Shown: piece by piece, positions 27,689 through 36,812 of the stretch
Position numbering within the stretch: the first letter of the stretch is position 1
How the letters are laid out: each line of letters opens with the position of its first letter
Assembly: GCF_038003045.1 (NCBI RefSeq)
Contig: NZ_JBBOOK010000003.1
Coordinates: 124,001 to 188,000, forward strand
DNA: 64,000 bases
Direction of reading: 5' to 3'
Source of the DNA: Sporosarcina sp. FSL W7-1349
GTDB taxonomy: Bacteria; Bacillota; Bacilli; Bacillales_A; Planococcaceae
Notes under the pieces: model-generated
The model's database searches: none
The model's input: only the letters and a program-made list of their open reading frames with translations
What the model was told of the DNA's origin: nothing
Program-made: the position numbers and the translations under genes

Positions 27689-28430
27689 CTAATTATCTTG
27701 GAGTAGGTTTTCATTCCAATAATGCCCGTCCGGCAAATAACGTTGTCCAAACACTTTTGTGCCCACTCGTATGCTGGCAGATCCTTCTTCAATAGCAACC
27801 TAAAAATCACCAGACATACCCATCGAGAGAATATTAATTTCTATATGTGGAAAATCTTTTTCTTTAATTTATGTTTGGATTTGTTTTAATAATTGGAAAC
27901 AGTGTCTGGTCTCATCGTTTGTGGCATTCAGTTTTCCAATCGTCATCAGCCCTTTATATTTAACGTTTCAAACTTGGACGAATGTTCAACCAACTCCAGA
28001 GCTGATTCTTGTGATGCACCGGACTTGCTTGATTCGTAAGACGTATTAATTTGTACCAAAATATCCATTGTCTAGTTCTCTTTGACAAATTGATGACGTA
28101 ACGCCTGTCCTAATTTTTAACCGGTCCACCGAATGAATGAGTGTGACATATTTTATAACGTGCTTCACTTTATTCGTTTGTAGCTGTCCAATAAAGTGCC
28201 ATTCTACTTGGTTGTATTGTTGTATATGCGGAAATTTCTCCCGAAGTTCTTGAGCTTTATTTTCTCCAAATAGAGTTTCCCTGCTTTAAAAGCAATTTTC
28301 AGTTTTTCCATCGGTATTGTTTTGTTGCTATCAACAATTTTACAACTTCTTTTTTACGTCCCAAAGCTTGACAAGCAAATTCGATTTGTTTCCATACAGT
28401 TTTGAGATTTTCCTCAACTAAATTAGCCAA
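27689..28430 (-). pseudogene. YggS/YlmE-type PLP-binding protein, multiply frameshifted
   Basis: From a TTG at 28430 with AGGGGGG upstream the frame begins NLVEENLKTVWKQIEFACQ. Later, in shifting frames, come WHFIGQLQTNKVKHV, MKLMTIGKLN, ILSMGMSGDF and AIEEGSASIRVGTKVFG. These are the ordered hallmark motifs of YggS/PLPBP proteins (HFIGxLQxNK, LSMGMSxDxxxAIxxG, RxGxxxFG). Several frameshifts and stops lie between, so the gene is dead. YggS binds PLP and buffers vitamin B6 and amino acid metabolism. It would have preceded the BenE-type gene. A working copy (ylmE in the division cluster) probably exists elsewhere. Confidence 0.85.
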
Positions 28431-28603
28431 TGTTTCCCCCCTCTTTTCTTTTTTCAGATTTGTTGATGAACAGTTTAAGCATAACGAATTATGGATTGTT
28501 TAAAAACATCCATAATTAAAATTTTGAACATTCCATAATTAATTTACATACATTTATCAATTCAATTACCAGTCAATTACAGTCTGATACATGTGTGTGG
28601 TGT

Positions 28604-28632
28604 AAAAACAGCCACTTCAAAAGGAAGTGGCT
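28604..28632 (-). terminator. Minus-strand terminator-like hairpin upstream of yggS
   Basis: AGCCACTTC and GAAGTGGCT form a 9-bp stem. On the minus strand it is followed by GTTTTTAC, so it would end minus-strand transcription coming from beyond 28632. Confidence 0.7.
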
Positions 28633-28640
28633 ACTGTCTG

Positions 28641-28667
28641 AACCCTTGTTTTATAAAGGGTTTTTTA
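28641..28667 (+). terminator. Plus-strand terminator-like hairpin
   Basis: AACCCTT pairs with AAGGGTT and is followed by TTTTATT. No plus-strand gene lies just upstream. Confidence 0.55.
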
Positions 28668-28796
28668 TTATGTCTTGTTTCAAATAAAATCATTTAATTT
28701 CAATCGAATTATAATTATTAAAACGTGTTGATAGAACGTATATTCCTGTATAATGATAAAGAAAGAGAAACGTTTGTTTCGTGAGGAAGAAATTAC

Positions 28797-29294
28797 ATGA
28801 GTGGGGTAAAATGGTTATACATATCCAAGGATGAAAATGTTTTTAAAGTGCCTAATCCTAAAAAATAGGCATAAAGCTGTAAAAGAGTTAGTGGGACAAA
28901 ATGTCTTGACGGCGATGTTGTACTACAAAACAAAAGATAGAAGGCCTGAAAGACTTTTTAATTGTAGAGTTCGATCGAATTAGACTTGATGCTGAAGGAG
29001 GTTATGAGTTAACCAATGAAGAAGTGAACAAGGTGATGCAAAATGCCTTTAAATTTCATATATGCCACAGCGCAACAAATGGTGAATAGGGAAGGACCAG
29101 TTGTATTGCCATTAGCTCCTAGTATCCCTTCCTCGAAGGAAAAAATTGCGTATCTTAATAATGAAGTCCTTTATTTTTCGGTAAATGAACCATATTTATT
29201 CAAGAATAACATTAGATTAGGAGTTGTGCTGTCCTCTTCAGTTGCGAGACAGATGGGGTGGACTGGCGGGCCGTTAAGGCATTTTGCGGTATGA
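28797..29294 (+). pseudogene. Unidentified protein gene broken by stop and frameshifts
   Basis: The start reads MSGVKWLYISKDENVFKVPN and stops. A second frame gives KAVKELVGQNVLTAMLYY, a third KIEGLKDFLIVEFDRIRLDA and ELTNEEVNKVMQNAFKF. At about 29047 it shifts again to IYATAQQMVNREGPVVLPL, then ends GWTGGPLRHFAV. Joined, these give one plausible protein of about 165 residues. I do not recognise the family. At least three lesions show that it is dead. Confidence 0.65.
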
Positions 29295-29509
29295 TAGTGA
29301 AGTAGTAGAAATGATAAAGACACAGGAATTTAAAAGAAAGATACTGATAAAAAACCCCCTTTATTGCAGATTATTTATTTCACTAGAAGCAGAGTAAATC
29401 GCATTTGTATTCCTTAAAGTTAAGCGAGAAATTTATCAAAATGGTGGAGGGATTTAGTATAAATACTATGTGTAGTTAATGGTTTTTAAGTGAAAGGAGT
29501 GATTGTGAA

Positions 29510-30709
29510 ATGAATAAAAATATTATTTCCGTAATCGGATGTGTTGCAGTAATTTTCTTACCCGGAGCTTTAGTGTTCGGCTACCCTGGAGTAATGGGAG
29601 TATATTGGCAAGAGAAATTAAACATCACACAAAGCCAAGTTGGCAATAGCATGTTTTTTATTTTGATTGCGCTTGGCATTGGGGCTTTTTACATAGGGAA
29701 ATTACATAAGAAAATTAGTACAAGGCTGATTACTACGATTGGAACGATTATATGCAGTGCATCTTTAATCGTAGCTGCATACGCGACCAATATTATCATG
29801 GTCTATCTCTGGGCGTTTTTAATAGGCGTTGGGAGCAGCTTGATTTATACACCGGTTTTAACGACCGTGCAAAAAAACTATCCCACTAAACCTGGTTTGG
29901 TTACGGGTGTTGTCAATTTTAGCTTTGGTATTTCTGCTGCTATCATGTCACCGGTTTTTAGTGCGATGTTAATCAAATATGATTATTTCTTGATGAATAT
30001 AATTGTACTTACCTTAACTATTACGGTTGGAATCATTGTCGCTTCTTTCATCAAGGATGAAAACCAGCCAGAACTTGTGAAGCCAAACATAGATTCCTCT
30101 AACAAAGTACATTCTCTTAGTTTACACCAAGCTCTCAAATCGAAAGAGTTTTGGATGTTTTGGTCGACATGGGCATTTCAAGGAGCGGCTGGAATGAGCA
30201 TGATTTCACTTGCAGTAGTTTTTGGTATGAATAAAGGCTTTGATGCGACTTTGGCAATTTTGGTCTTAACCGCTTTCAATTTAACTAATGGATTTGGTCG
30301 TATTATTGCGGGGATCTTATCTGATTATATGCCTAGAAATCTACTAATGAGTTTAACATTTATTCTTTCAGGGCTAGCCTATATTGCATTGCCACAAGTA
30401 AATTCAATTATAGTAATTTGTATCTTAGTTTCCATTATTGGATTTGCATTTGGAACTTTATTTGCTTGCTCGGCCCCTTTAGCAACAGAATGTTTTGGCC
30501 TGCAAAATTTCGGCTTAATATTTGGTTATTTATTTACGGGATATGGTTTTGTAGCTGGAATTTTAGGACCTTCTATAAGTGGATTATTAGTAGATAATAC
30601 TAGCAATAACTTTATGATTGTATTCGGGTATTTAAGTATACTAAGTCTTCTTGCTGCCGTAATGATTTATTTTGTCAATCCGAGAAAAATGAAGCCATCT
30701 ACTTCATAA
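29510..30709 (+). CDS. MFS transporter, OxlT/oxalate-formate antiporter-like
   Basis: A 399-residue major facilitator protein with 12 predicted membrane segments. LPGALVFGYPGVMGVYWQE at the start and the internal GFDATLAILVLTAFNLTNGF / GRIIAGILSDYMPR segment fit the monocarboxylate and oxalate:formate antiporter (OFA) group. AAAGGAGTG supports the ATG at 29510. It is the first gene before the module of gamma-glutamyl ligase, Lrp regulator, hydrolase, DUF1116 and NCS1 permease, but has its own terminator at 30781-30817 and may be independent. It could carry an acid product or substrate of that pathway, such as oxamate or oxalate; this is speculation. Confidence 0.88.
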   Translation: MNKNIISVIGCVAVIFLPGALVFGYPGVMGVYWQEKLNITQSQVGNSMFFILIALGIGAFYIGKLHKKISTRLITTIGTIICSASLIVAAYATNIIMVYLWAFLIGVGSSLIYTPVLTTVQKNYPTKPGLVTGVVNFSFGISAAIMSPVFSAMLIKYDYFLMNIIVLTLTITVGIIVASFIKDENQPELVKPNIDSSNKVHSLSLHQALKSKEFWMFWSTWAFQGAAGMSMISLAVVFGMNKGFDATLAILVLTAFNLTNGFGRIIAGILSDYMPRNLLMSLTFILSGLAYIALPQVNSIIVICILVSIIGFAFGTLFACSAPLATECFGLQNFGLIFGYLFTGYGFVAGILGPSISGLLVDNTSNNFMIVFGYLSILSLLAAVMIYFVNPRKMKPSTS

Positions 30710-30780
30710 TTTCTTCATTTGTATCTCACGTTTTTACTGTTCCCTCTAAATAACTACGATGAAATGAAATATACATAAAA

Positions 30781-30817
30781 GAGATTGAGAAAATATAATT
30801 TTCCAATCTCTTTTTTT
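30781..30817 (+). terminator. Terminator of the MFS gene
   Basis: GAGATTG pairs with CAATCTC and is followed by seven T. Confidence 0.85.
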
Positions 30818-30986
30818 GATGAATTTAGTCCATCTCATATTTAAAGTATCTATCAATATTTGACCCACAACGCTAGTTGATCTGAATAAAATGACATGTT
30901 AGAAGTGGTCACTCATCAAATGTTGTGACGAATTACGTTCATTTATATTGCTACTGCGACGAATTTAGTTGAAATTTCAGATAAAA

Positions 30987-31015
30987 TTGACTTTTAAAAT
31001 AATAGTTGGTACATT
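30987..31015 (+). promoter_or_regulatory. Probable promoter of module A
   Basis: TTGACT (30987-30992), 17 bases, TACATT (31010-31015). It lies 44 bases before the ATG of the gamma-glutamyl ligase gene. Confidence 0.6.
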
Positions 31016-31058
31016 TCAAATATTCAGTTTTACAACTTTGCGAAAGGGGTTAGACAAA

Positions 31059-32444
31059 ATGACAAGTAAATTTGCAGGAACAGAACAACTCGCGGCAAAA
31101 CAAAACATTGAAGAATTGAAAAAAGAATTGAAGGACAAAGGGGTTAAATATGCTTTGGGATCTTATGTAGATGTTCATGGCATTACTAAATCGAAGATGG
31201 TACCAATTGATCACCTTGATTCAATGATGAAAGGATCGGAGCTCTATACAGTTTATGCTTTGGAAGGGATGGGTGGAAAAGGACCGCAAGATGACGAATG
31301 TCAAACTATACCAGATCGAGATAGCTTAGTCATTTTACCATGGAAAAGAGATGTGGTGTGGTTTGCAAGTGACCTCCATTATCACGGTGAACCGTATCCG
31401 CTATGTAGTAGAGTGATTTTAAAGAAAACAATGGAAGAAGCTCGAAAAGCTGGTTTTGAATTCATGTTAGGAATTGAACCAGAGTTTTATATCCTACGTG
31501 AAGAGGATGGGAAAGTTAAACCGTACGCGCCGGAAGACACATTAGTGATGCCTGGATATGACATTAGAACTACCTTACATTCTATGCCTTTTTTGGATAC
31601 TATGGTTGAGTATATGAATGAGTTAGGGTGGGATGTAAATTCTTTAGTTCATGAAGGTGGAAATGGTCAATATGAATTTGATTTTACTTTTGAAAATGCT
31701 GTAACTACGGCTGATAGACTGATTTTTTTAAGACTAATGGCTGGAGAAGTTGCTAGACAGTATGGCGCATTTGCAAGCTTTATGCCAAAACCCTTCGTGG
31801 ATAACTTTGGAAGCGGGGCCCATCATAATATGAGCCTTTATAAAGTAGGTACAAATCAAAACCTCTTTTATGATGAAAATGATCCTCGAGGTAATAATTT
31901 GTCAAGTATTGCTTACTCCTTTATTGCTGGATTGTTACGTCACGCAGGTTCTTTGGCTGCAATTTCAGCTCCGTTAGTCAATTCCTATAAGCGCTTAACA
32001 CCGAGAGGTATGATGCCGCAAATAAGTTGGGCACCTGTATATGCTACCTACGGGCGTAACAATAGGACTGCAATGCTAAGAGTTCCTAAAAACCGACCAG
32101 CTGTAGAAAATAGGGTTCCAGACATTTCAGCTAACTTTTATTTATCATCTGCTCTTCATTTAGCTGCTGGTCTAGAAGGTATTGCTGAAGGTTTGGATCC
32201 GGGAGACCTTGTTGATTTTGATTTATATAATCTCTCAGATGAAGAGTTAAAGAATTTGGGGGTTGGTATACTTCCTAGGGATTTACTGGAGGCTGTCGAA
32301 GCATTTGATAGAGATCCTTTAACAGAAAAGGTTTTTGGCAAGGAGTTTAAGGATGAATGGGTAAAATTAAAGAAAAAAGAATGGGCTGAACATCACTTCC
32401 ATGTCTCTGAATATGAACAAAAACGCTACATGAAATTATTTTAA
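31059..32444 (+). CDS. Glutamine-synthetase-like gamma-glutamyl ligase (type III GlnT/GMAS-like), module A
   Basis: A 461-residue member of the glutamine synthetase superfamily. Family motifs include GIEPEFYILREE (metal-binding Glu), HEGGNGQYEFDF, GSGAHHNMSLYK and NRPAVENRVPD. It resembles the GlnT/gamma-glutamylmethylamide synthetase branch, which joins glutamate to amines, rather than housekeeping GlnA: it has the D-V-H-G-I-T-K-S-K-M start (residues about 38-47) in place of the GlnA Bacillus pattern. ATG 31059 is chosen because AAAGGGG lies 9 bases upstream; a frame from 30969 has no ribosome site. It heads an operon with an Lrp regulator, a PuuD-like hydrolase, DUF1116 and an NCS1 permease. 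That arrangement resembles the Puu pathway, where an amine is gamma-glutamylated, processed and released. The acceptor is unknown. A paralogue lies at 51737-53089. Confidence 0.9.
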   Translation: MTSKFAGTEQLAAKQNIEELKKELKDKGVKYALGSYVDVHGITKSKMVPIDHLDSMMKGSELYTVYALEGMGGKGPQDDECQTIPDRDSLVILPWKRDVVWFASDLHYHGEPYPLCSRVILKKTMEEARKAGFEFMLGIEPEFYILREEDGKVKPYAPEDTLVMPGYDIRTTLHSMPFLDTMVEYMNELGWDVNSLVHEGGNGQYEFDFTFENAVTTADRLIFLRLMAGEVARQYGAFASFMPKPFVDNFGSGAHHNMSLYKVGTNQNLFYDENDPRGNNLSSIAYSFIAGLLRHAGSLAAISAPLVNSYKRLTPRGMMPQISWAPVYATYGRNNRTAMLRVPKNRPAVENRVPDISANFYLSSALHLAAGLEGIAEGLDPGDLVDFDLYNLSDEELKNLGVGILPRDLLEAVEAFDRDPLTEKVFGKEFKDEWVKLKKKEWAEHHFHVSEYEQKRYMKLF

Positions 32445-32471
32445 ACATTTACATGTAGAGGATGATGCCAA

Positions 32472-32960
32472 TTGATAAATAAAAATGTAATCCGAATTCC
32501 GCCTGAACTTGATGCGCTGGATGAGGAAATTGTAAAGCTGCTAATTGAGGACGGAAGAATGCCGAATACCGAAATAGCTGAAAGACTTCATATAGCAGAA
32601 GCAACAGCCAGGCGAAGAATTAATCGTTTAAAGGAAGAAAAGATAATTAAAGTGGTTGCCGTCCGTAATCCCGATCACTTTAAAAAGTTTTTAAGCACAA
32701 TTATCAATATTAAATGTGAACGCTCGGAAATAATTAAAACTGAAGGCTTCTTAACCAATCGAGCAGAAACTCGTTATGTTGGTTATTCAACAGGAAAATG
32801 GAATTTAGTGGCCGAGGCATTTTTTATTGATAATGACCATCTTTTAGATTTTTTGCTCGAGGTTGGTGAACTAGAAGGTGTGACGGACATTGAAACTTCC
32901 GTAATGCTGCGAATTGCTAAATTTAGCTACGAGTGGGAGTTTGATACGTTATTTAAATGA
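32472..32960 (+). CDS. Lrp/AsnC-family transcription regulator
   Basis: A 162-residue regulator. Residues about 10-60 are the winged helix (LDEEIVKLLIEDGRMPNTEI, then ATARRRINRLKEEKII), followed by the RAM ligand-binding domain (RYVGYSTGKWNLVAEAFFID). It starts at a TTG with GAGG at 32458-32461; no in-frame ATG fits. Its place inside the operon suggests that it responds to the amino acid or amine handled here and controls the promoter at 30987-31015. Confidence 0.9.
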   Translation: MINKNVIRIPPELDALDEEIVKLLIEDGRMPNTEIAERLHIAEATARRRINRLKEEKIIKVVAVRNPDHFKKFLSTIINIKCERSEIIKTEGFLTNRAETRYVGYSTGKWNLVAEAFFIDNDHLLDFLLEVGELEGVTDIETSVMLRIAKFSYEWEFDTLFK

Positions 32961-32989
32961 ATGAAATTGAAGTTTAAATAATCCTCGTA

Positions 32990-33757
32990 ATGAAAGCGTT
33001 TTCCAAGAAAGAGGTATATTGTGAGTTGGCAAATGAATACAGGCCGCTGATTGGAATAACCTGTGGGGTTTCAGAAAAGGGTATTGAGGGAGCGTATCCG
33101 CACGTCTCCCTGCCCTTGGCTTTTTATCAAGTTTTACAAAATTCGGGTGCATACGGAATTGCCATTCCACCAATGTTCAATCTGTCTGTTTTGAGTAAAC
33201 TTGATGGCCTGATTTTAACTGGCGGAGCCGACATTGATCCATCTTTTTACAGGCAAATCCGTAAACCGTATACGGACAAACCCGACAAGATTAGAGACAA
33301 CTTTGAATTTAAAATTCTGGTAGATGCATTAAATTTAGATATCCCTATTTTAGGGATTTGTAGAGGTGGGCAGTTATTGAATGTCGCATTTGGAGGAACA
33401 CTCTATCAAGACATTTTGAAAGAGTGTCCTTACCTAGACATTCATAATGTGAAATCGGAACAAGAAATCTCCCATGAAATAGAGTTGATAGGTACTTCGA
33501 AACTGGCGGATTTAACTGAATTTAATAGTGAGGCAGTAAATTCAAAACACCATCAAGCTATCGATGACTTAGGGCAGGGACTCAAAGTGATTGCTGTAGC
33601 TACGGATAATTTAATAGAGGCAGTTGAATCGACACAACATCGTTGGGTGGTAGGTGTTCAATGGCATCCTGAAGTAATAGCAAAGCACAAGAATTTCCAC
33701 CAGCGTATTTTCAACACTTTTGTAGAATCGGTGAAGACAAACTTATTAAGAATGTAG
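32990..33757 (+). CDS. Class I glutamine amidotransferase-like gamma-glutamyl hydrolase (PuuD-like)
   Basis: A 255-residue peptidase C26-type protein. The nucleophile is the Cys in LGICRGGQLLNVAFGG, the His is in VQWHPEV, and KHHQAI precedes it, as in PuuD. PuuD frees GABA from gamma-glutamyl-GABA in putrescine breakdown. The ATG at 32990 has a poor ribosome site; a TTG at 33026, behind AAGAAAGAGGT, would start MANEYRPLIGITC and is a fair alternative. It sits between the ligase-regulator pair and DUF1116 and nearly touches the next gene. It is absent from module B, which hints that the second module releases its product in another way or shares this enzyme. Confidence 0.9.
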   Translation: MKAFSKKEVYCELANEYRPLIGITCGVSEKGIEGAYPHVSLPLAFYQVLQNSGAYGIAIPPMFNLSVLSKLDGLILTGGADIDPSFYRQIRKPYTDKPDKIRDNFEFKILVDALNLDIPILGICRGGQLLNVAFGGTLYQDILKECPYLDIHNVKSEQEISHEIELIGTSKLADLTEFNSEAVNSKHHQAIDDLGQGLKVIAVATDNLIEAVESTQHRWVVGVQWHPEVIAKHKNFHQRIFNTFVESVKTNLLRM

Positions 33758-33766
33758 GTGACAGAT

Positions 33767-35041
33767 ATGAATAATATATCATTTGAAGAAAAAGTTAAAG
33801 CTAACGCCTATGCTTTGGAAAGGATAAAAAGTTCAGATCCTTATCTAGTTGATGTGAGGACTGTTGAGGAAGTAGTCCCGAACTTTAAAAAAAATATGAT
33901 ATTAACCTCGGGGGCACCTCTCCCCTGGGAAGAATATACAGGTGGGCAGCGTAATGCAATTCTATCTGGCGCGTTATTTGAGGGATTGGCCGAAAATCTA
34001 GAGGATGCAGAGTCAAAAATAACCTCTGGAGAAATAACTATCGCCCCATGTCATGATTTTGGCTGTATCGGATCTGTGACAGGTATTTATACCGCATCAA
34101 TGCCTGTATTCGTAGTGGAAGATAGGACAAACGGTAATCGGGCTTTTTGTTCTCCATACGAGGGAGCAATTGAAGAAAAAATAACTTATGGCTTATATAC
34201 CGATAACACTCGAAATAATCTCCTCCATCTTAAAGAAGTCGTTTGTAACGTAATTGGGATAGCTGTGCGAGAAAGTGGAGGAATTGCACTTCGTCCAATA
34301 ATTCGTCGTGCAATTAATATGGGGGATGAACTGCACAGCAGAAATACTGCTGCTTCCCTTCTTTTTAGCAGGCATCTATTTCCTTATTTATTAGAACAAT
34401 ATAATACCGACCCTGTTGCTATCAATCAAACTTTAGATTATTTGAATAACGATTATAATTTTCTCCGTTTAGCGATGGCCGCTTGTAAAGTGACATCCGA
34501 TACTATCAGTAATATCAAGGGGTGCTCTATAGTTACAGCTATGACATTTAGCTGCAAGGAATTCGCTATTAGGGTAAGTGGTCTAGGGGATCAATGGTTT
34601 AGGGCACCTCTTCCAAAAGGACAGGTAAAGTTATTCGAAGGATATACAGATGCCGACGTCTCATGGATGGGAGGGGAAAGCTGTATTACAGAAACAATGG
34701 GATTGGGTGGATTTGTTCAAGCAGCAGCATTTACTCTACAGGATTATAGTGGCGGTACTCCAGAATTGATGATTGAAAATAACAATAAAATGTACGAGAT
34801 TACGTTGGATGAGCATCCGGAATATAAAATACCAGTTTTTCAATTTAGAGGGGCGCCATTAGGGATTGATATACACCGCATCGTTGAATCAGGAATTACT
34901 CCAGTGATAAATATGGGAGTAGCACATAAAGATGGGGGTCAAATTGGCGCGGGGGTTGTTAGTGCTCCTACAATCTGTTTTGAAAAAGCGACTAAAGCTT
35001 ATAATAAAGTTTATATAAGATCAATAGCGAATGCTCCTTGA
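33767..35041 (+). CDS. DUF1116 (AllG/YlbE-like) protein, module A
   Basis: A 424-residue protein that lines up along its length with Escherichia coli YlbE/AllG. Visible matches include ILTSGAPLPWEEYTGGQR, PCHDFGCIGSVTGI, MPVFVVEDRTNGNRAFC, IRRAINMGDELHSRN and GIDIHRIVESGITPVINMG. AllG is one of three subunits (AllF/FdrA, AllG, AllH) reported for oxamate transcarbamylase in allantoin use. Here there is no fdrA, DUF2877 or carbamate kinase gene nearby. The ATG at 33767 is preferred over GTG 33758 because AGGTGA spans 33755-33760. My inference is that this family acts on a gamma-glutamylated or carbamoylated nitrogen compound in a pathway not yet described. A paralogue lies at 53207-54499. Confidence 0.85.
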   Translation: MNNISFEEKVKANAYALERIKSSDPYLVDVRTVEEVVPNFKKNMILTSGAPLPWEEYTGGQRNAILSGALFEGLAENLEDAESKITSGEITIAPCHDFGCIGSVTGIYTASMPVFVVEDRTNGNRAFCSPYEGAIEEKITYGLYTDNTRNNLLHLKEVVCNVIGIAVRESGGIALRPIIRRAINMGDELHSRNTAASLLFSRHLFPYLLEQYNTDPVAINQTLDYLNNDYNFLRLAMAACKVTSDTISNIKGCSIVTAMTFSCKEFAIRVSGLGDQWFRAPLPKGQVKLFEGYTDADVSWMGGESCITETMGLGGFVQAAAFTLQDYSGGTPELMIENNNKMYEITLDEHPEYKIPVFQFRGAPLGIDIHRIVESGITPVINMGVAHKDGGQIGAGVVSAPTICFEKATKAYNKVYIRSIANAP

Positions 35042-35202
35042 AAATTAGGCTTGCGATTACCTGAAAATAAGGAAGTTATTTATCTTCGATGAAAATGAGT
35101 TTCAAGGCACACGACGGGCTGTACAGGACATGGGGAAAATTATAATAGTAAAAATCCATTTCACTTATGAGTACTTACTATTAAAGCATGAGGTGAATAA
35201 AT

Positions 35203-36591
35203 ATGAAAATCCGAAATCTCGTTAGTAATTTTGGACAGGACAGTGTGCACCCCATTTCATCTGAGAATCGAACATTAGGCTATTTTTCAACAGCATCATT
35301 ATGGATTGGTGCAGCAGTAATTGTAACCACTGTCTATACAGGTATGTTACTTGTTCCGGAACTTCCCTTTTTAACAGCTTTTTTCATCACCATCATTGGC
35401 TCTATTGTCGGAGCTTTTTTCCTCATATCTGTAGGGAAAATTGGAACAATAACTGGATTACCCACTTTAATACTTACTAGGGGAGCCTTTGGTCATCGTG
35501 GATCTATACTACCGGCTGCTGCACTGGGAATAATGTATATTGGTTGGACATTTATTCAAACCTATATGGCGGCTCTAAGTTTAGATCATGCAGTCTACTA
35601 TATATCAGGCTATAACAATATAAACCTATTTGTATTCATTACTGCCGTACTCACTGTATTAATTGTGCTATTTGGATACCGAGGCGTAGTGGCAGCAGAA
35701 AGAGCAGTGGCGAGTATAATGGTAGTGCTTGCATTAATTGTTTTTGGGTACATGTTTACTAAATTTGACGTGCAATCTCTGCTTATGATGAAAGGCAGTG
35801 CAACCCCAGAAATCACTAATATGATAGGATTTGATATTGTATTTGTAACAGTTTTTACATTTATGGCCTTAGTTTGCGATTACAATAGATATTGTAAAAC
35901 AACCCGTATAAGTTTAGTAGGTACTTTTGTTGGTTACAACATTGGCAATATCATTGCTTTAGGTTTAGGGTTAACTGTAGTAGGTTTCGCAGTTTTACAA
36001 GGTCTGCCGATGATATATGACCCGACTGATTTAATTGGTCAACATAGCTCAATCGTCTCTCTTATTGCCGCGATTGTTATATTCCTCTCAGTATTAACTA
36101 CAAATGTAATGGTCGTATACAGTGCCACCATGTCCTACTTGGCAATTTTCAACAAACATCGCTTTTGGATCCCAGCTCTTGTAATAGGTATGATTACAAT
36201 AATAGGCTCATTTTTAAAGGATTGGTTATTAGACCATTTCCAAGATTATCTAATCTTGAGTGGAGTTATCTTTATTCCACTAGTCACTGTAATGCTCACT
36301 GACTATTACCTTCTAAAAAAATCTAATTATGATGCAAATGAAATTGTTAGTGGAGAAAAGAAAACATATTGGTATATAGGAGGGGTAAACTATGCGGCCT
36401 ATTTAACCTTTGTTATAGGTACTGCCTTTGCGTATTATTTTTCCTTTGTTTTTGTATTACCAACTGGCGCTACTCTCTTTGCTGTTTTTCTAAGCTTCTT
36501 ATGCTATCTCGTGTTAGAAAGGATACAAAGAGTCTTAATTGATAAAACAAAACTATCTTCTTCTATGATAGAAAATAAAAATTTCTTTTAA
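35203..36591 (+). CDS. NCS1-family (CodB-like) nucleobase/cation symporter, module A
   Basis: A 462-residue membrane protein with about 12 segments, matching nucleobase-cation symporter family 1 (LGYFSTASLWIGAAVIVTTV, GLPTLILTRGAFGHRGSILP). Known members import cytosine, uracil, allantoin, hydantoins or thiamine. AGGTGAATAAAT precedes the ATG. It is the last gene of module A and is followed by a strong hairpin. It probably brings in the substrate of the neighbouring ligase and DUF1116 protein. It differs in length and sequence from the module B permease at 55301-56875, so the two may carry different compounds. Confidence 0.88.
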   Translation: MKIRNLVSNFGQDSVHPISSENRTLGYFSTASLWIGAAVIVTTVYTGMLLVPELPFLTAFFITIIGSIVGAFFLISVGKIGTITGLPTLILTRGAFGHRGSILPAAALGIMYIGWTFIQTYMAALSLDHAVYYISGYNNINLFVFITAVLTVLIVLFGYRGVVAAERAVASIMVVLALIVFGYMFTKFDVQSLLMMKGSATPEITNMIGFDIVFVTVFTFMALVCDYNRYCKTTRISLVGTFVGYNIGNIIALGLGLTVVGFAVLQGLPMIYDPTDLIGQHSSIVSLIAAIVIFLSVLTTNVMVVYSATMSYLAIFNKHRFWIPALVIGMITIIGSFLKDWLLDHFQDYLILSGVIFIPLVTVMLTDYYLLKKSNYDANEIVSGEKKTYWYIGGVNYAAYLTFVIGTAFAYYFSFVFVLPTGATLFAVFLSFLCYLVLERIQRVLIDKTKLSSSMIENKNFF

Positions 36592-36613
36592 AATGAACAT
36601 AAGTCTTAAGACG

Positions 36614-36653
36614 AATGGGCAAGTATTTTACACATGTAAAATGCTCGCCCATT
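36614..36653 (+). terminator. Terminator-like hairpin at the end of module A
   Basis: AATGGGC, then ATTTTAC, pair with GTAAAAT and GCCCATT in a long near-perfect stem. Only TTAT follows. Confidence 0.75.
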
Positions 36654-36812
36654 TATCAATTCATCTAAATGAAAAATAATTCCGGTTTCGATGTTGCGCA
36701 GGTGATGGAACTTAACACGACGTTTATGATATCATTCATTGAAGATTGTGAAATGAAGGCCCTGATATCATGAGGAGTTCGGGCCACCTTATCCCTTCTT
36801 TGAAAATCTTCC

